Below, one piece after another: positions 9,595 through 18,372 of a stretch of DNA of 64,000 nucleotides. Below the pieces are notes generated by a model. The model worked only from the letters and a program-made list of their open reading frames with translations. It was not told the DNA's origin and searched no databases. This stretch comes from an uncultured Eubacteriales bacterium (GTDB lineage: Bacteria > Bacillota > Clostridia > Lachnospirales > Lachnospiraceae), in contig ONED01000005.1 in NCBI GenBank assembly GCA_900316755.1, positions 33,210 to 97,209 on the forward strand, in the 5' to 3' direction. Positions within the stretch are counted from its first letter, which is position 1. Each line of letters starts with the position of its first letter. The position numbers were made by a program, and so were the translations under genes.

Positions 9595-10346
9595 TGAATC
9601 TTTTGCTGATAGATGATGAACCGCTTTTGCTGCGGAAACTGGAGCGTGCTGTTGCAGAGGCGGTGTCGGGTGCGCAGATTCACAGCTTCGTAAATGCAAA
9701 GGCAGGATTTGAATATGCGAAGACGGAAAAAGTGGATGTTGCCTTTTTAGACATCAAGATGCGAGGCATGGATGGACTGAAGCTGGCAAAAGAGCTGGTA
9801 GCGCTGCATGCGGACACGAATATTGTGTTTTGTACCGGTTTTGTGGAGTACGCATTGGATGCATACAGCGCCTATGCAAGCGACTATCTGGTGAAACCGA
9901 TTTCGTCGGAAGCAGTAAAGAAAGCCATGAGACAACTGCGTCATCCGGTGGAAGAGCGCAAACGGGTAAGGTTTCAGTGTTTTGGAAATTTTGAAGCCTT
10001 TTGTGACGACGAGCCGATTTGTTTTGGATTGTCACGGACAAAAGAACTGCTCGCTTATCTGGTAGACCGCAATGGTGCAGAATGCCGCGCAGGAGAATCC
10101 GATGCGATACTCTTTGAAGAGGATTCCAACAATTACTACTATCATAAGCTGCGGGGGGATTTGATAAAGAAATTTTCCGAACTTGGGATTATGGATTGTC
10201 TGAGGGTGACGCGGGGTGGTCTTGCTATCAATCGTGATGCGGTAGACTGCGATTATTTCGACTATAAGGATGGAAAACTGCAGGAAAAACCGACGGAATA
10301 TATGACGCAATATAGCTTTGGCGAGTTTACACTGCCAACGCTGTGA
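9594..10346 (+). CDS. Response regulator with receiver and SARP-like winged-helix output domain
   Basis: 250 residues. The receiver (1-115) shows LLLIDDE, FLDIKMRGMDG (phospho-acceptor Asp about residue 53), FCTG and YLVKPIS. The output region (about 130-240) is not LytTR, which LytS-type kinases usually pair with; FQCFGNFEAFCDDEPICF followed by TKELLAYLVDRNGA resembles the OmpR/SARP-type winged helix. It overlaps the kinase gene by one base. The target is unknown; the upstream polysaccharide operon is the nearest candidate. A tandem 26-bp repeat lies 70 bp downstream. Confidence 0.8.
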   Translation: MNLLLIDDEPLLLRKLERAVAEAVSGAQIHSFVNAKAGFEYAKTEKVDVAFLDIKMRGMDGLKLAKELVALHADTNIVFCTGFVEYALDAYSAYASDYLVKPISSEAVKKAMRQLRHPVEERKRVRFQCFGNFEAFCDDEPICFGLSRTKELLAYLVDRNGAECRAGESDAILFEEDSNNYYYHKLRGDLIKKFSELGIMDCLRVTRGGLAINRDAVDCDYFDYKDGKLQEKPTEYMTQYSFGEFTLPTL

Positions 10347-10413
10347 GGACTTGAAGTTTAAACTTTCCTCGTCTTTCCAATTTCTTTCCAAGATGCTGTG
10401 TTACAATAAAGGG

Positions 10414-10465
10414 TGGTATAGAAGGGAAAAGTAGGGAAATGGTATAGAAGGGAAAAGTAGGGAAA
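10414..10465. repeat. Perfect tandem direct repeat, 2 x 26 bp
   Basis: Two identical 26-bp units (10414-10439 and 10440-10465), each beginning tggtatagaaggg and ending gtagggaaa, lie head to tail between the response regulator and a promoter-like pair. They could be binding sites for the regulator encoded just upstream; that is inference. Confidence 0.85.
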
Positions 10466-10469
10466 ATGA

Positions 10470-10498
10470 TTGTATCAAGTGGAAAACTGTGTTATAAT
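10470..10498 (+). promoter_or_regulatory. Sigma-A-type promoter candidate after the 26-bp repeats
   Basis: TTGTAT (10470-10475), a 17-nt spacer, then TATAAT (10493-10498). It abuts the tandem repeats and points at a short transcript ending at the terminator near 10586, with no ORF between. Confidence 0.45.
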
Positions 10499-10504
10499 CA
10501 AGCA

Positions 10505-10586
10505 TTAAACCTGTCTTTGACAGTAAATGAAGCGAAAAATGGCTCTCATCCCAGTAAATTCAAGGGATTAGGGCCATTCATTTTTT
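10505..10586 (+). ncRNA. Candidate small RNA of about 80 nt
   Basis: A transcript from the promoter at 10470-10498 would begin near 10505, form a small hairpin CTGTC-ttt-GACAG (10511-10523), and end at the strong terminator at 10538-10586. No start codon with RBS is present. Alternatively the region is only the 3' UTR of the response regulator. Speculative. Confidence 0.25.
10538..10586 (+). terminator. Intrinsic terminator
   Basis: Arms 10538-10552 (aatggctctcatccc) and 10564-10578 (gggattagggccatt) pair over 15 positions with one mismatch and one G-U; TTTTTT follows at 10581-10586. It ends the two-component operon or the candidate small RNA. Confidence 0.8.
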
Positions 10587-10652
10587 AACGTGAAAATCGT
10601 AATGTATTGAAATCTGCGTAAATTTTTATGTGGGACATGAAATGTCACACTA

Positions 10653-10785
10653 TATCATATCCGCTTGTTCGCTTTATCTCAGGCGGCTTGCGTCTGTCAA
10701 GGCCTTGCCGCAGTGTGCTGCGGTGCTTCGCAGCCTTGACTGGCTCAAGCCATGCCTGAGAACTTATAATCAAGCGGATATGATA
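10653..10785. repeat. Large 133-bp imperfect hairpin next to the transposase gene
   Basis: Outer arms tatcatatccgcttg (10653-10667) and caagcggatatgata (10771-10785) are perfectly complementary over 15 bp. Inside lie CTCAGGC/GCCTGAG, GTCAAGGC/GCCTTGAC and an inner CCGCA/TGCGG hairpin. It sits just beyond the 3' end of the transposase and has no coding potential. It may be part of the IS end or a separate repeat element. Confidence 0.75.
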
Positions 10786-10813
10786 GTGGGGTGTCCGGTG
10801 AACGGCCCCCTTT

Positions 10814-12547
10814 CTAAAGACCTTTTGTTCTTCTGATAATTCCTGCCATTGCTTTTTGTGTGGTTAGTTCATAGTCTGTGTGGAATCCGGCATTTTTGTG
10901 TAATTCATCTGTTATCTCGGTGCGTGTATATGCAGGAATGTAACCTTCGTTACCAACAGATGTCATATTCATGTTTTTGAGTGTTTCTATGATTTCATCA
11001 CAAGTATATTTTTCATCTAATTGTTTTTCTAAGATTCTGTATAACAGTAGTGCGATGAAGCAGGTTAGGAAGTGTGCTTCGATACGGTCATCGCGCTGTA
11101 AGTACACCGGTCTTGCACTGAATTCTGATTTCATGATTCGGAAAGATTCTTCGATTTGCCATCTGTCATGATTTATCTTTGCGATATCCCAAGGGTCATC
11201 ATCGAGGTTTGTACACACGGCGTAGAAGCCGTCATACTTTGCTTCTTCTTGAATTGCTTCTGTGTTTAACTGGTATACTTTGTTTTCAGCTATTTCACCA
11301 TCATTTGTGACATTTGTTTTTGTTATGAAGCGTTTTGCATCCGTTTGAGAATGTTTGTCAAGAGAGGATGGCTTTTGCATTGCTTTGATTGCTCGTTCCA
11401 CTTGATGATTTCTAATGGTCTGTTGGTACAGTTTATATTTTAAAGAGTAAGTTACGATAAGGTTTTGGTCGAATGCAATGTCTCTTTCTTCATCCCAACT
11501 TTCAATCCATTTTTGTTTATAAAAGAGTTTCTTCCTGTTTTCCGGAGTATCCTCCAATTTAGAAATATCGAATGTTTCATCACTTCCTTCCAAAGACCAG
11601 CCAGTAGGGTCAAGAGCCCATACTTTTGTTTCATCTTTTAGTTTCTTGATAGATTGTGTAGTAATAAAACTGCGTTCTCCATAGTTGTTAAACTTTCTGT
11701 TTGCCTCTGATGAAAGACCTGCATCTGTGCAGACAATGAACTTTGAGAGTTCAAAGTCACGCAGGATCTGTTGTTCCAAAGGCTTCAGCGACAGTTGTTC
11801 ATTCTGATTTCCTTTATTGATACAGAATGCAAGTGGAATACCCGATTTATCCATGAATAGTCCCATCTGTACGATTGGGTTCGGTCGGTGCTCCTTGCTA
11901 GGTCCGTATTGTTTGAGCCCCGCTTCCTGTTCAATTTCAAAGAAGTAATTGGTGCAGTCATAGTACAACACGCCTGTACTGCGTTTTAATACTTTTTTTG
12001 AGTTCTTGTAGAGTTGAGCCTGTACATAATCAGAATCTTCTGCAAGAACGCTGAGCGCACGATAGATGTGGTGTAACTCAAAGTTCGGTTGTTCAATCAG
12101 ACTCTTGGACTGCTCCATACAAGAGAGTTTGGAAGAAGGGTAGAGGATTCTTCCGTACACCAGTCTTGAAAGAATGGAATTAAGGTCATAGTCAAAAGAA
12201 TGATTCTTTGTTACTTTTCTGCAGATGCTTGGAAGTCCAAGTTGATAGTATATCTTTTGCAGAAAGAGGTATCCGGCATTAAAAGAGAATTGTTTGCCGA
12301 CCGGGATGCGAGTGTCAGTAGCAAAAGGAATCAGAACCTTATGATTCTTGTTGGCTTCATCCTGATTTAATTTCTCAATGTAAGCACGAGCCCATGCTTC
12401 GGCGTCGTCTACGCCATAAGTTTCTTTGATATATTTTTCAGTCCCAAGCTTTTCTACTATTTCTGATGAGTTTTTTCCCTCGCGACGAATTGAACGAATT
12501 ACATAAAAAGATTTCGCATTTTTTGATGGACTAATTTTTAATCTCAT
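10814..12547 (-). CDS. IS1634/IS4-like DDE transposase
   Basis: About 577 residues. The start MRLKISPSKNAKSFYVI and the overall length fit the IS1634 group. The DDE residues can be placed: YDCTNYFFE (first Asp), VCTDAGLSSEANRKF (second Asp) and DRWQIEESFRIMK (Glu, the IS4-type Y-REK region). The frame is intact, so it may be active. The start chosen is ATG at 12547, with ggaagg 11 nt upstream; GTG at 12556 is possible. Clear terminal inverted repeats or target duplications were not found by eye, so the element's ends are not defined. It lies between the two-component operon and tRNA-Gly. Confidence 0.88.
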   Translation of the reverse strand: MRLKISPSKNAKSFYVIRSIRREGKNSSEIVEKLGTEKYIKETYGVDDAEAWARAYIEKLNQDEANKNHKVLIPFATDTRIPVGKQFSFNAGYLFLQKIYYQLGLPSICRKVTKNHSFDYDLNSILSRLVYGRILYPSSKLSCMEQSKSLIEQPNFELHHIYRALSVLAEDSDYVQAQLYKNSKKVLKRSTGVLYYDCTNYFFEIEQEAGLKQYGPSKEHRPNPIVQMGLFMDKSGIPLAFCINKGNQNEQLSLKPLEQQILRDFELSKFIVCTDAGLSSEANRKFNNYGERSFITTQSIKKLKDETKVWALDPTGWSLEGSDETFDISKLEDTPENRKKLFYKQKWIESWDEERDIAFDQNLIVTYSLKYKLYQQTIRNHQVERAIKAMQKPSSLDKHSQTDAKRFITKTNVTNDGEIAENKVYQLNTEAIQEEAKYDGFYAVCTNLDDDPWDIAKINHDRWQIEESFRIMKSEFSARPVYLQRDDRIEAHFLTCFIALLLYRILEKQLDEKYTCDEIIETLKNMNMTSVGNEGYIPAYTRTEITDELHKNAGFHTDYELTTQKAMAGIIRRTKGL

Positions 12548-12617
12548 ATACAACACATCCTTCCTGTCCTATAATAGTATTATAACACAGTACGGCGGTA
12601 CGGTCTACAAGAATTTT

Positions 12618-12635
12618 AAATTTGTGCACAAATTT
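12618..12635. repeat. Perfect 18-bp palindrome upstream of the transposase
   Basis: The sequence aaatttgtgcacaaattt is its own reverse complement. It lies about 70 bp upstream of the transposase start and could mark the IS end or be a binding site; no partner at the other end was recognised. Confidence 0.6.
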
Positions 12636-12752
12636 TATTCTTCTCTTTTGGAATGGTGGAGGCCTCAAAAAAATTGAAAAAGTATATTGACAGTATTCAA
12701 ATCCCATGTTATTATAATGCTCGTGTGAAAAACAATTTCAAAATATTTATAT

Positions 12753-12823
12753 GCGGGTGTAGTTCAATGGTAGAACACCAGCCTTCCAAGCTGGATACGT
12801 GGGTTCGATTCCCATCACCCGCT
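12753..12823 (+). tRNA. tRNA-Gly (anticodon TCC)
   Basis: A full cloverleaf can be drawn: acceptor GCGGGTG/CACCCGC, D arm GTTC-AATGGTA-GAAC, anticodon arm CCAGC-CTTCCAA-GCTGG with anticodon TCC, and T arm GTGGG-TTCGATT-CCCAT. The discriminator is T, the CCA end is not encoded, and a run of Ts follows directly (12823-12828). A possible promoter upstream is TTGACA (12687) and TATAAT (12713), but the 20-nt spacer is long. Confidence 0.95.
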
Positions 12824-12937
12824 TTTTTCTATGTCATATTCCGGTCCGCCAATAAGACTTCTTATCCAAGTTGTATCAGTTTGACAATCCTAACGAAGAA
12901 TGGTATCGTATAAATCAGAAAGAAAAGAGGAATGATG

Positions 12938-14131
12938 ATGCAGTATTATAAAAGAGTGTTTATAATTGTACTGGATTCCTTGGGAATCGGACCGATGAAG
13001 GATTCACCGGATTACGGGGATGTCGGAGTCAATACTTTGGGGCACATTGCGGAGCACGCAAACGAATTTTGTATTCCAAATTTGCGGAAACTGGGGCTTG
13101 CCAATCTCTGTAAGTTAAAAGGGATAGAGCCGGAAGAGGCGCCGCTTGGGAAATATGCAAAGCTAAATGAAAAGAGTCTGGGAAAGGATACCATGACCGG
13201 GCACTGGGAAATGATGGGGCTGTATACGACGAAGCCGTTTCGGATGTTTTCAGAACACGGATTTCCAAAAGAACTGATAGATGAACTGTCCAGGCGGACG
13301 GGAAGAACGATTATCGGGAATAAGAGCGCCAGCGGTACAGAGATTCTGGAAGAACTTGGGGAAGAGGAGATTACAAAGGGACATTTGATTGTATACACAT
13401 CGGCGGATTCTGTGCTGCAGATTTGCGGGAACGAGGAGACAATGGGACTGGAAACATTGTATCATTATTGCGAGATTGCCCGGGAACTGACCTTAAAAGA
13501 AGAGTGGAGAGTCGGCCGTGTCATTGCAAGACCCTATGTCGGAAAAAAACGGGGCGAGTTTGTGCGAACCGCCAATCGCCACGATTATGCGCTGAAACCA
13601 AGCGGGGAGACGGTGCTTACGGCGCTGAAACAGCAGGGATATGATGTGATTTCAGTGGGAAAGATTTTTGATATTTTTGCCGGTGAGGGACTGACGGAGT
13701 CAAACAAATCTAAGTCTTCCGTGCATGGCATGGAGCAGACCATCGCGATTGCAAAGCGGGATTTTCACGGACTGTGTTTTACCAATCTGGTGGATTTTGA
13801 TGCGCTTTGGGGACACCGGAGAAATGTAGAAGGGTATCAGAGAGAAATAGAAAAGTTTGATGAAAAACTAGGAGAATTTCTTCCTGTAATTCGGGAGGAT
13901 GATTTGCTGATTCTGACGGCAGACCACGGAAATGACCCTACCTATACGGGCACGGATCATACCAGAGAAAAGGTTCCCTTCCTTGCATGGTCTCCGAAAA
14001 TGGAACAGGGAGGTCCCCTGCCGGAACAGGATACGTTTGCAGTGATTGGGGCAACGATTGCAGAGAACTTCGGCATCCATATGCCGCAAGGGTGTATCGG
14101 GGAATCCCTATTGGAACAGTTAATGAAGTGA
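12938..14131 (+). CDS. deoB: Phosphopentomutase
   Basis: 397 residues from ATG 12938. It interconverts ribose/deoxyribose 1-phosphate and 5-phosphate in nucleoside salvage. Alkaline-phosphatase-fold features: [16 protein letters not shown] (metal-binding Asp), [12 protein letters not shown] with the phospho-acceptor Thr, [13 protein letters not shown], and [18 protein letters not shown] with further metal ligands. Three ATGs in a row occur (12932, 12935, 12938); aagagg ends at 12930, so 12938 has the best spacing. deoC follows 10 bp later, making a two-gene deoxyribose catabolism unit that feeds acetaldehyde and glyceraldehyde 3-phosphate into central metabolism. Confidence 0.95.
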   Translation: MQYYKRVFIIVLDSLGIGPMKDSPDYGDVGVNTLGHIAEHANEFCIPNLRKLGLANLCKLKGIEPEEAPLGKYAKLNEKSLGKDTMTGHWEMMGLYTTKPFRMFSEHGFPKELIDELSRRTGRTIIGNKSASGTEILEELGEEEITKGHLIVYTSADSVLQICGNEETMGLETLYHYCEIARELTLKEEWRVGRVIARPYVGKKRGEFVRTANRHDYALKPSGETVLTALKQQGYDVISVGKIFDIFAGEGLTESNKSKSSVHGMEQTIAIAKRDFHGLCFTNLVDFDALWGHRRNVEGYQREIEKFDEKLGEFLPVIREDDLLILTADHGNDPTYTGTDHTREKVPFLAWSPKMEQGGPLPEQDTFAVIGATIAENFGIHMPQGCIGESLLEQLMK

Positions 14132-14147
14132 CAGGAGAGACATGGGA

Positions 14148-14792
14148 ATGGAGAAACAGGAAATTTTAAAGCGATTGGACCATACTTTATTGAAACAGAC
14201 GGCAACATGGGAGCAGATTCGGCACATTTGCGACGAGGGAATGGCGTATCATACGGCATCTGTCTGCATCCCACCCTGTTTTGTCAAACAGGCAAAGGAA
14301 TATGTGGGTGACAGCGTGGCAGTTTGTACGGTGATTGGATTTCCAAACGGGAATACAACGACGGCAGTGAAGGTGTTTGAAACGGAAGACGCCTTAAGAA
14401 ACGGTGCCGATGAAATCGATATGGTAATCAATATCGGGGACGTAAAGGCAGGAGACTATGAGAAGGTTCTGAAGGAAATCAAGGCAGTAAAGGCGGTCTG
14501 CGGGGAAACGATTTTGAAGGTGATTATTGAGACCTGTCTTTTGACGGAGGAAGAAAAAATCAAGATGTGTGAAGTGGTGACGGAATCGGGAGCAGATTTT
14601 ATCAAGACTTCCACCGGATTTTCTGTGGCGGGAGCGACGTTTGCCGACGTGAAACTCATGCGGGAGCATGTGGGAGCGCAGGTGAAAGTCAAAGCGGCCG
14701 GAGGAATCAGCACCATGGAAGATGCAGAAAAATTTCTTTCTCTGGGGGCAGAACGGCTTGGGACGAGCCGGCTGATTGCACTCTGTAGGTAA
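14148..14792 (+). CDS. deoC: Deoxyribose-phosphate aldolase
   Basis: 214 residues. It cleaves 2-deoxyribose 5-phosphate to acetaldehyde and glyceraldehyde 3-phosphate, the step after DeoB. TIM-barrel class I aldolase motifs: LDHTLLK at the N terminus, [19 protein letters not shown] with the Schiff-base Lys, and VKAAGGI with the second essential Lys. ATG 14148 lies 9 nt after aggaga; the in-frame ATG at 14142 is too close to that site. Length is usual for short DeoC enzymes. No terminator is obvious after it. Confidence 0.95.
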   Translation: MEKQEILKRLDHTLLKQTATWEQIRHICDEGMAYHTASVCIPPCFVKQAKEYVGDSVAVCTVIGFPNGNTTTAVKVFETEDALRNGADEIDMVINIGDVKAGDYEKVLKEIKAVKAVCGETILKVIIETCLLTEEEKIKMCEVVTESGADFIKTSTGFSVAGATFADVKLMREHVGAQVKVKAAGGISTMEDAEKFLSLGAERLGTSRLIALCR

Positions 14793-14854
14793 ACGGGATT
14801 CTTAAAGATTCATAAAGATTGGAAATTTTCACACAAAATACACACGGATTGTGA

Positions 14855-14860
14855 TATACT
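14855..14860 (+). promoter_or_regulatory. Extended -10 promoter candidate before the DUF5685 gene
   Basis: TGATATACT (14852-14860) fits an extended -10 (TGnTATACT); no good -35 is seen 17 bp upstream. It lies 36 bp before the DUF5685 start, in a 103-bp gap after deoC. Confidence 0.4.
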
Positions 14861-14895
14861 TCTAGAATACAATCAGATTTTTAGCAGGGGGATTC

Positions 14896-15738
14896 ATGTT
14901 TGGGTACGTCGTGGCACATAAGCCGGAATTAAAAATGCGGGAATTTCAGAAATATAAGGCGTATTATTGCGGATTGTGCCGGGTGCTTCGCGAGAAGTAC
15001 GGACTGCCGGGACAGATGACGCTCACGTACGATATGACGTTTCTGATTATTTTGCTGACTTCCCTTTATGAATGCGAGCCTTGGGTGACCGAGGAGCGCT
15101 GCGTGATACATCCTGTGAAAAAGCAGAAGATGCTCTGCAATGAGATTACGGAGTATGCGGCAGACATGAATCTGATTTTGACCTATTACCATTTCGTGGA
15201 TGACTGGAAGGACGAGAAAAGCAAGGCAGGACTCTTGGGACTGAGAGCACTTCACAAGACCTATCTGAAATTGGAAGAAACGTATCCGGAAAAATGTCTT
15301 GTGATTCGGAAATGCTTAAAACTCCTTCACAAATGTGAGGAGCGGGACGAGAAAAATATAGACATCACCGCAAGATATTTTGGTGAATTGATGAGTGAGC
15401 TTCTGGTATATCGGCAGGACGTCTGGGAAAAGACCCTTCGAAGGATGGGTTTTTATCTGGGAAAGTTTATCTATATTATGGATGCCTATGATGACGTGGA
15501 GAAAGATAGGGAGAAGGGAAACTATAATGCGCTGACTGGGCTTTATGGAGAACCGGACTTTGATAAAAGATGTGAGGAAATGCTGAATTATGTCCTTGCA
15601 GAGTGTACGAGCCAGTTTGAGCGGCTTCCCTGCGTGGAGGATGCTGAAATTTTAAGAAATATTCTCTATGCGGGCGTGTGGAGCAGGTTTGATAAGAAAC
15701 AAAAGGAGGAGAAAGAAGATGATAGCAAATCCTTATGA
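14896..15738 (+). CDS. DUF5685 family protein
   Basis: 280 residues. The start [31 protein letters not shown] matches the DUF5685 family of Firmicutes, with a CGLC pair that may bind metal or form a disulfide. The rest is helical, and includes [10 protein letters not shown] and [12 protein letters not shown], an Asp-rich segment that recalls the metal-binding helices of isoprenoid synthase folds; no enzyme activity is established as far as I know. The tail ([14 protein letters not shown]) overlaps the J-domain gene by 20 bp. The close pairing suggests a shared function with the J-domain protein. Confidence 0.75.
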   Translation: MFGYVVAHKPELKMREFQKYKAYYCGLCRVLREKYGLPGQMTLTYDMTFLIILLTSLYECEPWVTEERCVIHPVKKQKMLCNEITEYAADMNLILTYYHFVDDWKDEKSKAGLLGLRALHKTYLKLEETYPEKCLVIRKCLKLLHKCEERDEKNIDITARYFGELMSELLVYRQDVWEKTLRRMGFYLGKFIYIMDAYDDVEKDREKGNYNALTGLYGEPDFDKRCEEMLNYVLAECTSQFERLPCVEDAEILRNILYAGVWSRFDKKQKEEKEDDSKSL

Positions 15739-16348
15739 GATACTTGGGGTATCTCCCAATGCAAGTAATGACGAAATAAAGAAGGCATACCGGGAACTGA
15801 GCAGGAAGTACCATCCGGACTCTTATGCGGATAATCCGCTTGCCGGTTTGGCAGAGGAAAAGTTTAAAGAGGTGCAGGAAGCATACGACCAGATTATGAA
15901 ACAGCGGGAGAGCGGTGGCTCCTATTATGCAGGGGGACAGAGCCAATCCCAGTATTCCGGTTCTGCGACCTATGGCAGTCAGGAAGCGGCGGAGTTTCAG
16001 GCAGTGCGTAATTTCATCAATGCAAGAAGGTTCCGTGAGGCATTGAATGTGTTGTCCGGTATCCCAAATCGAAATGCAATGTGGTATTATTATAGTGCCG
16101 TTTCTAATATGGGAATCGGAAATAACCTGATGGCAGTGGAGCATGCAAGGCAGGCGGCGGCTATGGAACCGGGTAACATGGAATACGTGAATTTCGCAAA
16201 CCAGCTTCAGTATCGGGGACAGCAGTATCAGTCGACCGGAAGCGGATATGGACGGCAGACTTTCGGCACCGGAAATCTTTGCTGTGATTTGTGGTGTGCG
16301 GATACGCTTTGTGAATGTATGGGAGGCGATTTGTGCTCATGCATGTAA
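15719..16348 (+). CDS. J-domain protein with TPR-like region and Cys-rich tail
   Basis: 209 residues from ATG 15719 (aaaggagga 8 nt upstream); it overlaps the DUF5685 gene by 20 bp. Residues 1-60 are a J domain with the HPD motif (SRKYHPDSY), which stimulates an Hsp70 ATPase. A Gly/Ser/Tyr/Gln-rich linker follows, then a helical TPR-like part ([17 protein letters not shown]...[14 protein letters not shown]). The last 25 residues hold seven Cys ([21 protein letters not shown]), a likely metal-binding or redox patch. This is not DnaJ itself: the G/F and zinc-finger arrangement of DnaJ is missing. A membrane-protein gene overlaps its end. Confidence 0.8.
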   Translation: MIANPYEILGVSPNASNDEIKKAYRELSRKYHPDSYADNPLAGLAEEKFKEVQEAYDQIMKQRESGGSYYAGGQSQSQYSGSATYGSQEAAEFQAVRNFINARRFREALNVLSGIPNRNAMWYYYSAVSNMGIGNNLMAVEHARQAAAMEPGNMEYVNFANQLQYRGQQYQSTGSGYGRQTFGTGNLCCDLWCADTLCECMGGDLCSCM

Positions 16349-16851
16349 ATGCGAAAAAAATAGCAACAGCCGGTCTTTTGGCAGCGTTTTCCGCTGTTTT
16401 GATAGTGCTTGCTTCGGTAATCGAGAGCAGCAGTTTGTTTTTTATTGCAGCAGCTTCTTTCTGTGTGGGAATTGCGCTCCGTGAATGGGGAATCGGCTTG
16501 GGAGCAGGATATCTGGTTGCCAGCACTCTGGTAAATTTAATTGTTTCTCCAAACAAGTTTTATTGTTTGACATTTGCGGCAATGGGGCTGTATCTTTTGC
16601 TTGTCGAACTCTTTTGGAAAAGAACGAAGCACAGGACGGTGGCACTGTGGGTGTTTAAATATGTGATTTTTAATTGTATGTATCTCCCGGCTCTGGTATT
16701 TTTTCAGGAATTATTTTTTACAAAAAAGATTACGGGTATTCTGTGGATTGTGGTTCTTCTGGCGGGGCAGGCAGCGTTATTCGTATATGACGAAGCATAT
16801 CGGTATTTTCAGCGTGTGATTTGGGGAAAACTGAGGGGAAAGCTACAATGA
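16339..16851 (+). CDS. Small integral membrane protein (possible ECF S-component-like)
   Basis: About 170 residues with five to six hydrophobic helices and short loops ([53 protein letters not shown]). The pattern recalls substrate-binding S components of ECF transporters or related small membrane proteins, but no family signature is decisive. ATG 16339 overlaps the end of the J-domain gene by 10 bp; GTG 16333, 6 nt after ggagg, is also possible. Its stop overlaps the next start (ATGA at 16848). Function not assigned. Confidence 0.6.
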   Translation: MHVNAKKIATAGLLAAFSAVLIVLASVIESSSLFFIAAASFCVGIALREWGIGLGAGYLVASTLVNLIVSPNKFYCLTFAAMGLYLLLVELFWKRTKHRTVALWVFKYVIFNCMYLPALVFFQELFFTKKITGILWIVVLLAGQAALFVYDEAYRYFQRVIWGKLRGKLQ

Positions 16852-17483
16852 TTCAGACGTGGATAGCAGATGTGAGTCCGCTTTACAAGAAAGAAATTTA
16901 TTTACAATATTATTATAAGGTACCGAAATGGCGGCAAGAGAAGGCAGACCGTCTTCAAAAACATCCGGATAGGGCTCTGAGTATAGGTGCATGGGTGTTA
17001 TTACAACGGATGGAGAAAGAATATAGTTTACAGAAAAACTGTCTCTATAACATTTCCCATTCCGGAAGCTGTGTGCTTTGTTCTGTAGAGGATAAAGGAG
17101 GGAAAAGCAGCCGGCTGGGATGTGATTTGGAAGAAGTAAAGTTGTCGTGGAATCGGAAGGTTGCAGAACGATTTTTTAGGGAAAGCGAGTTTTGCAGGAT
17201 ACGGGATTGCGGGAACGAAGAAGAAAAGAGGGAATTGTTTTTTCGGTACTGGGTTCTGAAGGAAAGCTTTCTGAAAGCGACACGGATGGGTCTTTCTCTT
17301 GGCATGGATTCCTTTGAAATCGGGTTTTCTGATGAGGACAAGCCATATCTTATGGATAAGCCCCAGACTTTTTGGGAAGAGTATTATTTTAGGGAATATG
17401 CAGTGGACGGATTGCCGTATCGGATTGCGGTGTGCGCAGATTGTGAAGATTTTGCGCCTAAGATACGGGTTGCAACATTATAA
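16848..17483 (+). CDS. 4'-phosphopantetheinyl transferase superfamily protein (Sfp type)
   Basis: 211 residues. These enzymes move phosphopantetheine from CoA onto a Ser of carrier proteins. Seen here: NISHSGSCVLC, LGCDLEEVKLSWNRKVAERFF (metal-binding Asp), and YWVLKESFLKATRMGLSL, which is the W-x-x-KE-[AS]-x-x-K signature. Size fits the Sfp/HetI group rather than AcpS. No polyketide or peptide synthetase is in the window, so the carrier protein partner is unknown. It starts at ATG 16848, overlapping the previous stop, with gagggga upstream. Confidence 0.85.
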   Translation: MIQTWIADVSPLYKKEIYLQYYYKVPKWRQEKADRLQKHPDRALSIGAWVLLQRMEKEYSLQKNCLYNISHSGSCVLCSVEDKGGKSSRLGCDLEEVKLSWNRKVAERFFRESEFCRIRDCGNEEEKRELFFRYWVLKESFLKATRMGLSLGMDSFEIGFSDEDKPYLMDKPQTFWEEYYFREYAVDGLPYRIAVCADCEDFAPKIRVATL

Positions 17484-17518
17484 GTAAGATATGTATAGGG
17501 GATATAAGGGGAAGAAAA

Positions 17519-18361
17519 ATGGGATGGAGAAGAATGGTAATGCGTATTCTGAAGAAAATCCGAAGAATCAACGCACGTATGAGTAGAGAAACAAAAAGAT
17601 TGCTTTTGGTCGGTGTTGCGACAATGCTCGTGGGCTCCTTTTTGGGAGGAAAGATTGCAGGCGCTTCCGAGAGAAAGAAAGCGGAAAAAGAGCTTTCTGA
17701 GGTGACAGAGCAGTTGAAAGCAGAAGGGCAGCATAAGGTAGACGCTCTTCAGGGACAATTGGATGCAGTCTTAAGCACGGAGATAAAGGATGTACCGTGG
17801 TATCTGGCATTGGTAAACAGTGATCATCCGATGGAGCAGGATTATGATTTGGAGCTTACAGAGCTGGAGTCCGGATACAGCGTAGATTCCAGAATCGCGG
17901 ATGAGGCAAAGAAGATGCTTTCCGATGCGAAAGCTGCAGGTATGAAGATTGTGGTTTGTTCTGCTTATCGCTCTGTGGCAAGACAGAAACAGGTGTTTAA
18001 TGATTCTGTGAAAGACCGGTTGAATCAGGGGATGGATTATTGGGAGGCATTTGAGGACACGAGGCTCAGTGTGGCGGAACCGGGGACCAGTGAGCATGCG
18101 ATGGGACTTGCTCTTGATTTGGTTTCCAACCAATACACGGAATTGGATGAGAGGCAGGAGACAACAAAAGAAGCAAAATGGCTGGCAGAGAACTGTTATA
18201 AATATGGATTTATTTTGCGGTATCCGCCATCGAAGACAGGGGTTACGGGGATTATTTATGAGCCGTGGCACTATCGATATGTGGGCGTGGAGGATGCCAC
18301 AAAGATTACGGAGCTTGGCGTTACACTGGAAGAATATTTAGAGGAATACTATGGAAAATAG
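17519..18361 (+). CDS. D-alanyl-D-alanine carboxypeptidase, VanY/M15B family
   Basis: 280 residues. One N-terminal transmembrane anchor (about 28-48) and a coiled stretch lead into the M15B metallopeptidase domain outside the membrane. Motifs: CSAYRSVARQ (148-156), GTSEHAMGLALDL with zinc ligands His193 and Asp200, and EPWHYRYVG with catalytic Glu248 and zinc ligand His251. It should remove the terminal D-Ala from peptidoglycan stem peptides. No vanHAX genes are nearby, so this is a housekeeping wall enzyme and not evidence of vancomycin resistance. An alternative start is ATG 17537. Confidence 0.9.
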   Translation: MGWRRMVMRILKKIRRINARMSRETKRLLLVGVATMLVGSFLGGKIAGASERKKAEKELSEVTEQLKAEGQHKVDALQGQLDAVLSTEIKDVPWYLALVNSDHPMEQDYDLELTELESGYSVDSRIADEAKKMLSDAKAAGMKIVVCSAYRSVARQKQVFNDSVKDRLNQGMDYWEAFEDTRLSVAEPGTSEHAMGLALDLVSNQYTELDERQETTKEAKWLAENCYKYGFILRYPPSKTGVTGIIYEPWHYRYVGVEDATKITELGVTLEEYLEEYYGK

Positions 18362-18372
18362 GAGGGATTCAA

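Noticed and set aside
12557-12700. Terminal inverted repeats of the IS element.
   Set aside because: Comparison by eye of the flanks at 10590-10813 and 12557-12660 gave only short AT-rich matches; not enough to set IS ends.
17519-18361. VanY- and later VanW-type genes as a vancomycin resistance cluster.
   Set aside because: No vanH, vanA/B-type ligase, vanX or VanRS genes are nearby, and both families are common housekeeping wall proteins in Clostridia.
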